DNA of 64,000 nucleotides from JANQIO01 sp043513815 (GTDB lineage Bacteria > Pseudomonadota > Gammaproteobacteria > Pseudomonadales > Halieaceae), in contig CP121313.1 in the NCBI GenBank assembly GCA_043513815.1, forward strand, positions 3,844,001-3,908,000, written 5' to 3'. Of the stretch, positions 42,277 to 52,019 are shown piece after piece (the stretch's first letter is position 1; every line of letters starts with the position of its first letter). Under the pieces are notes generated by a model. That model ran no database searches. It had not been told where the DNA came from and saw only the letters and a program-made list of their open reading frames with translations. The translations under genes and the position numbers were made by a program.

Positions 42277-43088
42277 ACAAGATCTCAAATCAGGGATTTC
42301 GCTCGACGTTGTCCGCTGGCTGGACGCTCGGTGCTAGAGCAATTCGAATACAGATTGCGGGACACATTCTGGGTTACGCCTGGAATTTCATTATTCCGGC
42401 AATCTACGCCCTATGCTATATCTATGTGCGACAGGCAGTGCTGGGGAACAAGGCAGAAATAGCTATTCAGGACTGGTGGGACATCATCCGAGTATTTTCC
42501 GGTCTGACGCTTTTCCAATCCTGGTACCAAACACTGCAGGATACGTCTGCGTTCATTACGACCAACAGAGGAATGCTGCGCGGCATGAGCGTCGGTGTGC
42601 TGCCTTTCGTAATTGCCATTGCGATTGAATCTTCACTAGCAATGCTAATAAGGCTGCTCACTATATTTGTCGCAATTTTCTTCCTCGGCGTAGAATTCAG
42701 TATTACTGCCCAAATGATCGCCTGGGTTTCCCTGTGCTTTTTTTCCCTGCTTACTTCAGCGATAGCAATCGGTCTTGTATTGTCACCGTGGGCAACGCTT
42801 TTTGCTGATGTGCGCAAAGCCCTGCAGTCGTTCAGCCTACCCATAGTATTGGTTACGCCGATTTTTTACCCGCCAGTCTTTGATCCAGATTTCCTGGTTT
42901 ACTGGATTCAGATAGCTAACCCTCTAGCACCCCCACTGATCGTGCTACAGCAAGCAATTTCAGGGTCAGAGGTTATTTTTGCAGATACCCTGGCGATTTG
43001 GACCTTAGCCGTTGTTGTGATTATGTGTGCCAGCGCACTCCACATTCAAAAACAAGTACCGATCCTTTTGGAGAGAATGGGGAACTGA
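42273..43088 (+). CDS. ABC-2 polysaccharide/polyol-phosphate export permease (Wzm/KpsM/TagG-like)
   Basis: 271 residues with six hydrophobic helices. Family segments are AGHILGYAWNFIIPAIYALC, then LFQSWYQTLQDTSAFITTNR and VTPIFYPPVFD. It forms the channel for export of undecaprenyl- or lipid-linked polysaccharide with the ATPase next door. ATGA overlap upstream and TGATG overlap downstream show tight coupling of the first three genes of the operon. Confidence 0.88.
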   Translation: MNKISNQGFRSTLSAGWTLGARAIRIQIAGHILGYAWNFIIPAIYALCYIYVRQAVLGNKAEIAIQDWWDIIRVFSGLTLFQSWYQTLQDTSAFITTNRGMLRGMSVGVLPFVIAIAIESSLAMLIRLLTIFVAIFFLGVEFSITAQMIAWVSLCFFSLLTSAIAIGLVLSPWATLFADVRKALQSFSLPIVLVTPIFYPPVFDPDFLVYWIQIANPLAPPLIVLQQAISGSEVIFADTLAIWTLAVVVIMCASALHIQKQVPILLERMGN

Positions 43089-44335
43089 TGGCAACCTTAT
43101 TAAAAGTCGAAGGCGTCTGGAAGAAGTATTCGGTAGATCTCAAGAAGACAGCCAAATACGCAGCGCGCGACATTATTAGTACTTCTTTTGGTTTGAACCC
43201 CTCATCTACGGATCTTCGTGCTACTGAGTTCTGGGCGCTCAGAGACATAAGCATTGAAGTAAAGCGGGGAGAGGTTATCGGAATACTAGGCCGCAATGGG
43301 GCAGGAAAAAGCACATTGCTCAAGTGTATTGCTAATAAGGTGAAGACGGACAGGGGCAACATTGATCTTAGGGGTGACCTTGGCCATCTCATAGAAATGA
43401 GTGCCGGATTCTCTCCAACTATGACAGGCAGGGAAAACGTACGAATCCGCGGCAAACTGACTGGAAAGACTGGAAAGGAACTGAACAGGTATCTCGATCA
43501 GGTAGCGGAGTTTGCAGATATCGGGGAGTTTTTTGATGCGCCTGTGCAGATCTATAGCTCCGGCATGAGGTCAAGGCTAGGTTTTGCTGGCTCTGTCTTC
43601 ATTGATCCAGACATTCTTATCATCGATGAAGTGCTAGCGGTGGGCGACCTATCTTTCCGACTCAAATGCTATGAGAAGATAAATCAGCTCACCAAAAATG
43701 CTGCTGTGCTCTTCGTCTCGCATTCCCTTGGTCATATGGCACGGCTATGTACTCGCGGTCTTTACCTCAACAAGGGAAAGACAATGTTTCTCGGTGATAT
43801 TCAAGAAGCCATCAAGCGCTATCAGGACGATTGTGAAGCGATCAGTATGGAAACTGCTGGGCGGCAGACTTTCAACCCAGAGCTTGTTAGTTTCACAATG
43901 CTTGTGGACGGCAAAGTAGTCGACGAGAGTGCCTGTCTTTCATATGCAGACAACTTCGGTATTTTGCTGGATGTATCGCAACTTCCCAGTGGAGCACAGA
44001 TTCGAGTGCTGCTCAAAGATTCCTCGCGTTCTCTCGTTAATGACTGGAACTCCTTTCGTTCCGATCTACAATGGCCTGAACGCTTCAATTTGCTTGAGGC
44101 TAACCTCGGAAGTGCACAATTGAACCCGGGTGCTTACAGCCTTTCAATACAGGTTATGGGCCCCGACGGGGTCGATCACCTGTGTATGTCTGAAGCCATT
44201 CATTTTTCCGTTGAAGGAACGCGCTTCTATGATCTTCCAAGTCAGAAAATGGCTGGTTGGCGCTTCATTGGCCACGAAGGGCAAACCCCGTTAAAAACTA
44301 GCATAGGTAGTGGTGATGTCATCGGGAATCGATAG
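43088..44335 (+). CDS. ABC exporter ATPase with C-terminal substrate-binding domain (Wzt-like)
   Basis: 415 residues from ATG 43088. Walker A GRNGAGKST (68-76), signature YSSGMRSRLGFA and Walker B IDEVLAVGD are intact and follow the KpsT/Wzt consensus. Residues 255-410 form an additional beta-rich domain like the Wzt C-terminal pocket that recognises a modified chain end. The presence of this pocket suggests the glycan terminus is capped, for example by methyl or phospho groups, before export. A distal start at 42998 lies inside the permease gene and is rejected. Confidence 0.88.
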   Translation: MATLLKVEGVWKKYSVDLKKTAKYAARDIISTSFGLNPSSTDLRATEFWALRDISIEVKRGEVIGILGRNGAGKSTLLKCIANKVKTDRGNIDLRGDLGHLIEMSAGFSPTMTGRENVRIRGKLTGKTGKELNRYLDQVAEFADIGEFFDAPVQIYSSGMRSRLGFAGSVFIDPDILIIDEVLAVGDLSFRLKCYEKINQLTKNAAVLFVSHSLGHMARLCTRGLYLNKGKTMFLGDIQEAIKRYQDDCEAISMETAGRQTFNPELVSFTMLVDGKVVDESACLSYADNFGILLDVSQLPSGAQIRVLLKDSSRSLVNDWNSFRSDLQWPERFNLLEANLGSAQLNPGAYSLSIQVMGPDGVDHLCMSEAIHFSVEGTRFYDLPSQKMAGWRFIGHEGQTPLKTSIGSGDVIGNR

Positions 44336-44972
44336 AGAAGGCGCCTTTAAGCGTGTTTTTGAATTCGTTTACAAATCAGGGGTTAGGGGCTCCTATGCTG
44401 AATTCGGAGTGTGGCAAGGAGCATCTCTTATTCGCGCACTCAGGCAGAACAAGAACTGGAGTACGAAGTTTGGGACGTCTCTGGTTGATCAATTCTATGC
44501 CTTCGACTCCTTCCAGGGCCTACCTGGGATCACGGATAGTGAGTCACTTGACAATTATCACGTATTTGAAAAAGGCCAATTCTCAGACACAAGCTCAAAA
44601 GCAGTGGAGCAGGCCATTGAAAAGGCAGGCCTGTCTGACGCAAACCTGACTCTATTCCCGGGCTTCTTTGAGGATACGCTGCAATCTCATGAAGTAAACG
44701 AGCTCATTGAGGCGCCGATAGCCGTAGCACATATAGACTGCGATCTGGAAAGTTCAGCACTACTTTGCCTGGATTTTCTTGAGCACAGACTCACAGATGG
44801 CGCCATCTTGATGTTTGACGACTGGTTTTGCTATCGCGGCCGCAGAGACAAGGGCGTCAGAAATGCCTTTTCTATATGGAGCCAGAAATCAGAGCATGAG
44901 ATTACTGAATATTTTCGCTATAGCTGGGCTGGGGTAGCGTTTATCACAAACTGTCGAAGCACGGAATCCTGA
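44316..44972 (+). CDS. TylF/macrocin-type O-methyltransferase
   Basis: 218 residues from ATG 44316 with AGGTAG 5 bases upstream. Typical motifs are GSYAEFGVWQGASLIRALR near residue 25, YAFDSFQGLPGI, and HIDCDLESSALLCLDFLE (metal-binding Asp pair) plus MFDDWFCYRG. These SAM- and often Mg-dependent enzymes methylate sugar hydroxyls. It overlaps the Wzt-like gene by 20 bases. Could provide the terminal methyl cap recognised by the export ATPase. Confidence 0.87.
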   Translation: MSSGIDREGAFKRVFEFVYKSGVRGSYAEFGVWQGASLIRALRQNKNWSTKFGTSLVDQFYAFDSFQGLPGITDSESLDNYHVFEKGQFSDTSSKAVEQAIEKAGLSDANLTLFPGFFEDTLQSHEVNELIEAPIAVAHIDCDLESSALLCLDFLEHRLTDGAILMFDDWFCYRGRRDKGVRNAFSIWSQKSEHEITEYFRYSWAGVAFITNCRSTES

Positions 44973-45766
44973 TGCGTGACAGGTTTCTTTTGATTGGCGG
45001 CTGCCCAAGAAGCGGCACAAGCGCTCTCTTCCAATTGCTTAACCAGGCCCCTGAAGTCTACATCTCGTCTGAAGAGAACCTGATCAAGCTCGAGGACAAG
45101 CTACGAGATACACTGGGAACGCGCGAGCGGCGCAGCGAAATCTCGCGCGGGAGGAACAGAGATCTTTCAAAGCGTGAGACACTTACACTGGATCTTCTAA
45201 ACAACTACGCGTTTTCAGTGGATTGTGTATGGGACCTAATCGCGTTCACGTATAGATGGCATCACGCTCAAAAACACGCACAAGCCGAGCTGAAACTCTG
45301 GGGAGACAAATTCCCCAATTATTTCCGGCACCTAGAACGTATCTTAAGCATAGATACTGCACGCTACATCCACATTACGCGCAATCCGCTTGATGTTATA
45401 AATTCGATGATCCGCAGAACCACCATGGCGGAGCAGGGCCGAGATTGGTGGAAAGCCATCACTAATAAGGATGAAATGATTGCTAGATGGGCGGAGGCGC
45501 ACAGCATCGTCTGTCATTACGAAAGCAACGCACGGGTGTTACATCTCCACTATGAAGAACTAATCTTCAATTCACAGGCAACGTTGCAACGATTGGAAGA
45601 CTTTCTTTGCGTGGAGCTTTGCGGTGACAGCATGTTGATATCGGACCCCGCCAAACATCACGAAAGAGACTATCTGGACAGCAACACGGAAAAGCAGATA
45701 TTCAAACATCCTGAGTACAAGAAATATCTTGCGCGGTGTGCCGAAAACTCAGTTCCAGTATATTAG
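44972..45766 (+). CDS. Sulfotransferase
   Basis: 264 residues. The 5'-phosphosulfate loop GGCPRSGTSALFQLL is at residues 9-23 and the 3'-phosphate motif YIHITRNPLDVINSMI near residue 130. It transfers sulfate from PAPS to a carbohydrate hydroxyl. TGATG overlap with the preceding methyltransferase makes it the last gene of the five-gene export operon. It is convergent with the dioxygenase-like gene, 9 bp away. Confidence 0.87.
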   Translation: MRDRFLLIGGCPRSGTSALFQLLNQAPEVYISSEENLIKLEDKLRDTLGTRERRSEISRGRNRDLSKRETLTLDLLNNYAFSVDCVWDLIAFTYRWHHAQKHAQAELKLWGDKFPNYFRHLERILSIDTARYIHITRNPLDVINSMIRRTTMAEQGRDWWKAITNKDEMIARWAEAHSIVCHYESNARVLHLHYEELIFNSQATLQRLEDFLCVELCGDSMLISDPAKHHERDYLDSNTEKQIFKHPEYKKYLARCAENSVPVY

Positions 45767-45775
45767 ACCGGCCAT

Positions 45776-46633
45776 TCAGGAGCCGCCAAGGTAAGACTTC
45801 CGGCTTCGGTCTACCAGCTCAAAGTAATGTTTAGTGGGGTCGGACATACTGGCGTTGGCTACTGCATGCTCTGTAGACAGCGCTTTCCTGCCAAAGAAAA
45901 TCTGGTGAGATACCTTTCTGCTATCCACGAACCATACCTCTCCGGGCTCGAAAAATGCAATATGCTTCTCGAGTCCTTCCCTACCCGCCAATTCCATTCC
46001 ACCAAAGACGGCAAAATTTAATGCATGACAAACTCTTCCCGGACTACCCTGTTCCAGGATAGTTCTATCAACGAGATGCAAATAGCGATCTAGTAGATTT
46101 TCCAGAGTGTGACTCGTATGCCAAATTCGAGGCACCGTATCTAGATTGGCAAAAAGTCTCACATGGTGATCAGGAAAGTCCTCTTTATAGACATCTATAT
46201 GCAAGTTCTCATTTATCGTGTCGGTCAGCCGCCAAGTGATCGATGGCTTTCGTACTTCGTAATTTGGAAAAAGCGCGTCCGTTATAGAAATAACCTGTTC
46301 GTTGACGCTCGCGACCTGATCCGCAAAGTAACGCAAATCTCGACGCTCACCGGAGAATGTTTGCAGCAAAAGCTCTGAGTACGCATGTGGGTCGGCTGCG
46401 TATTTTCTGGCAAACGCCAATGATTTGAACTTCTTGTTTTCTCTAGAGCACTCATCGAAATGAAGACTCGAAAGGAAATCAAAATCACAGTCTATCTTGA
46501 TCTGACTTAAGCAAACCGCTCGGCTAGCCTCGTAGAGCTCCGTCGCTAAACGTCCAAGCACCTCACCTGGCTGGTTATAGTTCAGTTCCTCGAAGTAGTC
46601 TTCTACCGCCTCGTGCTTGAAAATTCTCGCCAT
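45776..46633 (-). CDS. Fe(II)/2-oxoglutarate dioxygenase-like protein, possibly Kdo-hydroxylase-like
   Basis: 285 residues. NENLHIDVYKEDFPDHHVRL near residues 146-165 carries an HxD followed by RLFANLDTVPRIWHTSHT, which resembles the hydroxylase of Kdo in some lipopolysaccharides (LHVDAF...LRVFTN...RVWR). A late His and Arg occur in SRKVSHQIFFGRKAL near 243-256. These are the residues expected for metal and 2-oxoglutarate. I infer an oxidative modification of a glycan sugar; no direct family match is claimed. Separated by 3 bp from the FkbM gene ahead of it. Confidence 0.6.
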   Translation of the reverse strand: MARIFKHEAVEDYFEELNYNQPGEVLGRLATELYEASRAVCLSQIKIDCDFDFLSSLHFDECSRENKKFKSLAFARKYAADPHAYSELLLQTFSGERRDLRYFADQVASVNEQVISITDALFPNYEVRKPSITWRLTDTINENLHIDVYKEDFPDHHVRLFANLDTVPRIWHTSHTLENLLDRYLHLVDRTILEQGSPGRVCHALNFAVFGGMELAGREGLEKHIAFFEPGEVWFVDSRKVSHQIFFGRKALSTEHAVANASMSDPTKHYFELVDRSRKSYLGGS

Positions 46634-46636
46634 TCG

Positions 46637-47548
46637 CTATGTTTTCCCGAACGTCGGTTCGTAGTCGCTCAGAAAGTCCTCGAACAACCTGTCGTATTTT
46701 TCGTCTCTGTAGAAGATGTAGTTGAATCCCCCTTTACCCTCGCTTCGCATTGCTTTGACTTGCTGTTCAGAAAAAATGGTTTTCCTGTTGGTACGGAGCT
46801 GGTCAATCGAGTAACGCCAGCCGATACTCTCCATGCGCGCGATAATCTCAGAGCACTCAGGCAAGCGGTGGTCGATCTCAATCAATACACTTTCCAGGGC
46901 ACTTTCCTGGAATGTGTTCCAACACCCCTCCACGACTTTGTGCTCCAAACCATCAACGTCAATTTTTACAAATTTGGGGACGGGCAAGACACTATGTTCG
47001 ACCAGATAATCGAGAGGGAATGAAACACACCCTTGCTCAAGGCGAGCATTCATTGACGTCTGAAGTGCACCAAAGTCCTTGTCTTCCAACCAGGTATTCT
47101 CTGCAAAATCGTGATGGGACAAGCCCTCGGCAAATCCCCCAAGCAAAAGCCGATCAACGCTTAACTGGTCACCCATAGCCATGCAATATGCGAGCACCGA
47201 GCCGTGTAGATCATTAAGGAATATATTCTTGTTTAGCTCTGAGTAGTTCAGAGCCTCTGGCTCAAACGCAAACACCTTCGCCTTCCGTATTTTCCCGGCG
47301 TAGGCTGAGTACATTCCAATATTGGCACCAATATCGACAAGCACATCGTCAGCTTGGATCATGTCGAGCCAAGGGATCGTCGTGGGCTCTTTGGTCAGAA
47401 GTGTTTCGACGCGTTTTACAGCGAGCCTGTTCGTAGCAGCGTAGCGAAGGGGCGTACCGTCTATAGTTACCTCTGCATAAGGCACTTTCAACCAGGGTTC
47501 ATCTATCTCAGACTGGGTAATATTTCCAAGCTTTCGCATTTTTGCCAT
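46637..47548 (-). CDS. FkbM-family methyltransferase
   Basis: 303 residues. The SAM motif LVDIGANIGMYSAYAGKIRK is at about residues 70-89 and the FkbM signature KIDVDGLEHKVVEGCWNTF near 190. These enzymes methylate O-positions of sugars or polyketides. It is in the minus-strand glycan operon, 11 bp after an upstream methyltransferase gene. A second methylation of the same glycan is likely. Confidence 0.88.
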   Translation of the reverse strand: MAKMRKLGNITQSEIDEPWLKVPYAEVTIDGTPLRYAATNRLAVKRVETLLTKEPTTIPWLDMIQADDVLVDIGANIGMYSAYAGKIRKAKVFAFEPEALNYSELNKNIFLNDLHGSVLAYCMAMGDQLSVDRLLLGGFAEGLSHHDFAENTWLEDKDFGALQTSMNARLEQGCVSFPLDYLVEHSVLPVPKFVKIDVDGLEHKVVEGCWNTFQESALESVLIEIDHRLPECSEIIARMESIGWRYSIDQLRTNRKTIFSEQQVKAMRSEGKGGFNYIFYRDEKYDRLFEDFLSDYEPTFGKT

Positions 47549-47559
47549 GGCTTTGTTCG

Positions 47560-48621
47560 CTAGTTACTCAAAATGAAGTGGAAGTCTTTGTGGTTCATTG
47601 TGTGCTCTATCTTGAACCAGCTGTAACCAAGCTGCTCACAGGCCCTGGTCAACAGCAATGACATATTGCGGTTGGTGTAATAGTGAACGTGAATCGATCG
47701 ATTCTGCGCCATGACTTCAGCCGGACAACTTCCCGGCATATTGATTGTGACGTGCCGCTCATAATGTTCGATGGTCGGAGTCCAGATATCTTCTTGTAAT
47801 TCTGCTTCCCACTCTTGCGGAGTACTCGGGCTGTGAGGCGCATCCTTTGTCCCATATATGTCGGGAACGACTGCCAGTACAACCCCTCCGGGTTTGAGCT
47901 TCCTCTTCCAGTGCTGCAAATGGCCGTAAGGGTTGGCCAAGTGCTCAAACACATGACTTGAAAAAATAAAATCAAGACTCTCATCTTCGACAGGAAGCCT
48001 GTTCGCGTCGCCGATTTTGTACCGACTCCACAGGGACGGATCTACTTTGTACTTCCCCTCGCGATTATAGAGACGATTCCATTCTTCCGGTGGCATTTGC
48101 TCCACGTAGTACACATCAATTTTGCTTGAAGGTACGACCTGTGGGTGCGGACCTGGACCGATTTCCACCCCCTTACCTTTCGCGAGACTAAGTAAACTGT
48201 CCCTCTTGAGCGCTCTGTGTACAGCCAAAAATATACTATCTCTACCGCGCGCAACATTTTCAATCTTTAGTGTGATTTCGGAGGGCATGGTAGACGCGTC
48301 GAAAGGCCAAGGGATAAGTACAGGCGTTGGCTCATTGTTAAGCGCATACTTGAAGGCACCCAGCTCTTTACCGCTCTGGACACAATGGAGTGAGACCCTG
48401 AGCACAGCCTTCCTCCGCGATGCTATCCCATACCATCCACAGAAGTCGGGTCTAGAGGCAAACGGATAAAACTGCAAGATATCTGCGAGCGCAACGCTAT
48501 CACCTGCGTCAAGCCTAACACCGCGCCAAAGCTGACCAAAGATCTTGTTTTTGCTTATCGAGGGCGTGCCATAGACCTCTAGTCGTCGATCACGTCTTCT
48601 GAGCATGTCAAACAGGTTCAT
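47560..48621 (-). CDS. Class I SAM-dependent methyltransferase with beta-rich N-terminal extension
   Basis: 353 residues. Residues 1-140 are beta-rich and of unknown fold. From residue 145 a Rossmann methyltransferase follows: LAKGKGVEIGPGPHPQVVPS, IFSSHVFEHLANPYGHLQHW and LKPGGVVLAVVPD. It may act on a glycan or its carrier. ATGA overlap with the GT4 gene. The N-terminal module may recognise the acceptor. Confidence 0.82.
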   Translation of the reverse strand: MNLFDMLRRRDRRLEVYGTPSISKNKIFGQLWRGVRLDAGDSVALADILQFYPFASRPDFCGWYGIASRRKAVLRVSLHCVQSGKELGAFKYALNNEPTPVLIPWPFDASTMPSEITLKIENVARGRDSIFLAVHRALKRDSLLSLAKGKGVEIGPGPHPQVVPSSKIDVYYVEQMPPEEWNRLYNREGKYKVDPSLWSRYKIGDANRLPVEDESLDFIFSSHVFEHLANPYGHLQHWKRKLKPGGVVLAVVPDIYGTKDAPHSPSTPQEWEAELQEDIWTPTIEHYERHVTINMPGSCPAEVMAQNRSIHVHYYTNRNMSLLLTRACEQLGYSWFKIEHTMNHKDFHFILSN

Positions 48622-49766
48622 AGCGCCAGACCCAAAACACGGCTCAGTTGATCTGATAGTCTTTCCAACGAGAAGCGGTCGCGACAGAACAGTGCTGCGT
48701 TCTGACTTCCCCTAATTAGCTCTTCTCGATTGTAAATAGAACCCCTTATGGACTCGTACCATTCATCATCCCCGGCCAGGCGGCCCCGGCTTTGATGCAG
48801 GTACGGGCTGTATACAGGCATTCGGCTTGCTATGGTGTAGATACCACAAGCTGAATATTCAATGAACTTGGTTGGCGCCCGGCATCGATTGAATTCGTTA
48901 TCAACCAATGGCGCCAATCCAGCGCTCCACCGCAGGGCAGCCAGGTGGCCCAAAAATCCTTTATAGTCCTTCTGCACAGAGTAGGACTCTACTCTCCCTG
49001 CAAATCTTTTCAGTCGATCAGGCATTTTAACCGTGCCAAATGTTTCAAACCTTAGATCTGGATCTTCCTGTAGCAATGATTCAAGTGCAGGCGCAACCAG
49101 TTCCAGGTCGGCCTGGTGCCCCTTTGAGCCCATGTAGCCAACAGTATGCAGAACTCGATCATCTGGTACCGGCCCTACAAGTTCGGCCATATAAGGCGCG
49201 TAGATTTCACCGGATTCAACGCGCGTACCGGGCAGTCTATTTTCGAGCCTGGATTTCAGTTCAGATGTGGACGCATAGACAAAGTCAACGGAGGTCATAA
49301 GCAGCCGCCTCATCTCGACGACTTCAGATCGACCATGAGTTTGGCCAACGGCTTTTCCAAGGTGGTCCACAATCCCAAGCAAGTCATCATCAATGTGGTA
49401 AATGGTGCCAATACCAAGTTTAGCTGCTCGCTTTACCAGCTCCAGGCTGGAGGCCGTGCTGCACCGAGAAAAAACTACAAGGTCCGGGGATATAGTAGAG
49501 AACAGCTCGTCGAAATAGCGCCCCCCGTTCGCATCGTAACCACTCTCAATCTTATGCTGACTAAAGGCGGACATGCTCATGGTATTGCTGGTGGCAAGGA
49601 CCTGCATTGGAAAATGAAAGCTGAGGAAATAGGTAGCGTTTACGTGCTCTGTAACTACCAATATACGTGTTTTCGATCTTTCCCTAACACCAATAATCCT
49701 GTCTGGCTCTAGGGCCAGCCGCATCGCGTGGTTGGACCTACTTTCAAACAGGTTCATCGGAGTCAC
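48618..49766 (-). CDS. Glycosyltransferase, GT4-like
   Basis: 382 residues. The second GT-B lobe has VGYMGSKGHQADLELVAPAL and the donor-binding CRAPTKFIEYSACGIYTIAS segment, typical of GT4-like enzymes. The first lobe contains IYHIDDDLLGI. The likely start is GTG 49766 (overlapping the upstream stop) or ATG 49757; neither has a strong ribosome-binding site. Sugar unknown. Part of the minus-strand operon. Confidence 0.8.
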   Translation of the reverse strand: MTPMNLFESRSNHAMRLALEPDRIIGVRERSKTRILVVTEHVNATYFLSFHFPMQVLATSNTMSMSAFSQHKIESGYDANGGRYFDELFSTISPDLVVFSRCSTASSLELVKRAAKLGIGTIYHIDDDLLGIVDHLGKAVGQTHGRSEVVEMRRLLMTSVDFVYASTSELKSRLENRLPGTRVESGEIYAPYMAELVGPVPDDRVLHTVGYMGSKGHQADLELVAPALESLLQEDPDLRFETFGTVKMPDRLKRFAGRVESYSVQKDYKGFLGHLAALRWSAGLAPLVDNEFNRCRAPTKFIEYSACGIYTIASRMPVYSPYLHQSRGRLAGDDEWYESIRGSIYNREELIRGSQNAALFCRDRFSLERLSDQLSRVLGLAL

Positions 49767-50683
49767 AGCGGCTGATCTGTGACTTCTTGTCTAACTGAGT
49801 CCGCATACGCCTTGATGGCCTTCTTCCGCGCGCGTTTTGCATCGTAAACTTCCTTATGCGGGAGATAGCCTTTGCGCTTGTCCATCGCATGATTGCACAT
49901 ACGGAGAGCTGGCCGGAGAAAGCCAGGAACGAACTTCCCATAGCCTAAATCCCGAACTAGTGAAGGGCGGAAATACCCCAGAGCGATCTCCCGCATTATT
50001 TCTTCCATGCTAAGCGAGCCGTTTTTAAGCATCAACCTGACTTCGTTTAACCACAGGTAGTCATTGTCATTATGCGGTGACGCCCAGGGTTGCGTGAGCA
50101 TATCTGTGTAGTGAATCAGACAAGTCTCGGGAGAATATTTCTCCAAACTATTCCACTCGAATGGAATACCGTACTTAATTTCGCTCTCATCGAGTATGCA
50201 CATATCGTGGAGGAGGTCATCGTAATCGTACTTACCCGCATCCAGGCCGCGAACAATTTTGTTAACGTCCCAGTCCAGCGCACCACAATCGAGTAGCATA
50301 ACCGCACATTGCTTTTTCCTTTTCGCAGGAGCGCCCGGCTTGCTGACAGCTTGATTGTCTTCAGCAATATCCTCTTGTATGACAATTTTGCGATCGTCAA
50401 AGGGAATGCTCCAGAGAGACGCAATATCTTTGAAAACGAGCATATCAGCATCCATATACACTGCCTTGCCCTTATACTCGCAAAGCGATGGAATCGCGAA
50501 CCGGGCAAAGGAAAAGCCGGTTCGCTGTCTATTACGCGGATCCTCAGGTACTGGTATTGGCAGGTCCAGCAAAGGATGGACTTCGACGGCCAGATCTGTG
50601 TGTCGCTTAATAGAATGCTCCAATACCTTAACCGCCAACAACTGAGAGCGGTCTGTACCTACAAATACTCTAACTGGGTCCAT
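49763..50683 (-). CDS. GT8-like glycosyltransferase
   Basis: 306 residues. RVFVGTDRSQ...AVYMDADMLVFKDIASLW shows a GT-A fold with a DxD metal motif (about residues 77-79), and LIHYTDMLTQPWASP is the conserved late loop. Its whole catalytic region is paralogous to the C-terminal half of the protein at 56195-57676 (shared PRNPDNRARTGFSF-like and EWNSLE...LLHYTDM segments). Likely adds hexose or a related sugar. It is the second gene of the minus operon after the epimerase. Confidence 0.82.
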   Translation of the reverse strand: MDPVRVFVGTDRSQLLAVKVLEHSIKRHTDLAVEVHPLLDLPIPVPEDPRNRQRTGFSFARFAIPSLCEYKGKAVYMDADMLVFKDIASLWSIPFDDRKIVIQEDIAEDNQAVSKPGAPAKRKKQCAVMLLDCGALDWDVNKIVRGLDAGKYDYDDLLHDMCILDESEIKYGIPFEWNSLEKYSPETCLIHYTDMLTQPWASPHNDNDYLWLNEVRLMLKNGSLSMEEIMREIALGYFRPSLVRDLGYGKFVPGFLRPALRMCNHAMDKRKGYLPHKEVYDAKRARKKAIKAYADSVRQEVTDQPL

Positions 50684-50721
50684 TTTCCTTTTACCTTTCA
50701 GAGGCCAGAATATTTTGCGTG

Positions 50722-51828
50722 CTACTGATTTAGGCTGATACGGACGTCTTTAGCGAGCTGCTCCAGTCCATGACGCAAAGATATAGAAGGCTTCCAACCC
50801 ATAGATCGCGTTATGTGTTCAATATCAGCAACGGCATGCCGAATATCACCAACCCGAAAATCTCCGCTGATGTATTGAGCGTCAACCTGTGAGCCCATGA
50901 TTTCCAGGAGGATGTCGGCAACATGTTTGATCGTCGTAGCCTCCCCTCCGCCTACGTTGTAAATTCCGGGTAAAGAATAAGGAGTACAGGCCATCAACAC
51001 GGCATCTATGACGTCGTTGACGAAAACGAAATCCCTAACGATCTGTCCGTCTTCATATATGTTCAGTTTTTCCCCCGCAATAATCTGCGAGCAAAAAATG
51101 GAAAGTACTCCGGTATAAGGATTTTTCAGTGATTGCCCGGGGCCATACACATTTTGAAAGCGAAATATGACCGGCTCCCATGGATCAGTGACTGAAGCTT
51201 GCTGAACCAGCAACTCTTGCATGAACTTTGTAGACCCGTAGATTGACGCTGGGCGGATGTCTGCTTTCTCATGAGTAGGAACTGGCTGCAGCATCTGTCC
51301 GGACTCGTCAAAAAGTTCGAACACCCCATTTTCCATAGCGTCTCTAGATCTGGCCGCCGGGACCAACTCTTGACCGTCCGGCGAAAGATATAACCCTTCC
51401 CCATATACGGCTCGAGATGAAGGCAAAACCAGCCGGCGGACAGAGGCCCTGGAGTCTCGTATACACTCAATGACATTTGCAGTACCGGATACATTGACAT
51501 CACAGTACCTGTAAATTTCGTCTTGCGACTGCCCGGTACCCGTCTCGGCAGCCAAGTGAATTACGCAAGTAGGCTCGATGGTTTCGAATGCCTCAGCAAG
51601 AGCCGCGCGGTCTCGGATATCGGCCACGACGACTTCACTGTCGCCAGCCAGATCCGGTACGCTAGCGTCCGGGCCATGGACCTGCACATGAAGATTGTCA
51701 ACCACCAGGATGCTGCAATCCTGTTCGCGGTTCAGCGCTTCCACGAGCGCTTTCCCAATAAACCCCAAGCCACCGGTTACTAGATAGCGAGGCCTTTCGC
51801 TCGCGTTGATATCTCTTTGATTATTCAA
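50722..51828 (-). CDS. NAD-dependent epimerase/dehydratase (extended SDR)
   Basis: About 368 residues from TTG 51828. The NAD motif RYLVTGGLGFIGKALVEALN is at about residue 14, followed by VIHLAAETGTGQSQDE, catalytic YGSTKFMQ (YxxxK) near 210, and FRFQNVYGPGQS. This sugar-nucleotide epimerase/dehydratase group prepares NDP-sugars such as galactose, rhamnose or heptose. The start is uncertain; upstream GTG codons at 51900 and 51924 give an unconserved tail. First gene of the minus-strand glycan operon. Confidence 0.85.
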   Translation of the reverse strand: MNNQRDINASERPRYLVTGGLGFIGKALVEALNREQDCSILVVDNLHVQVHGPDASVPDLAGDSEVVVADIRDRAALAEAFETIEPTCVIHLAAETGTGQSQDEIYRYCDVNVSGTANVIECIRDSRASVRRLVLPSSRAVYGEGLYLSPDGQELVPAARSRDAMENGVFELFDESGQMLQPVPTHEKADIRPASIYGSTKFMQELLVQQASVTDPWEPVIFRFQNVYGPGQSLKNPYTGVLSIFCSQIIAGEKLNIYEDGQIVRDFVFVNDVIDAVLMACTPYSLPGIYNVGGGEATTIKHVADILLEIMGSQVDAQYISGDFRVGDIRHAVADIEHITRSMGWKPSISLRHGLEQLAKDVRISLNQ

Positions 51829-52019
51829 GACTTTTCGAGAGGATCTTTCAGAATTTCGACTTTGGAAGCCTTGGATGCTAGATGTCTGATAGGTTAGCAC
51901 AAATATCGCCAGATCGGGGCGCACCTTTGAACCTGGCGAGCCGAAGGGTTCGCTTAGGTGATGACATCCCCTGGCTCTTTTGGCATGCTCGTGCAGCCCA
52001 TAAACTTAGGAGCCAACTC

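Noticed and set aside
51882..52019. Methyltransferase start at the ATG 51882
   Set aside because: Unconserved extra 46 residues; the ATG at 52020 has AGGAG at ideal spacing and a typical N-terminus.
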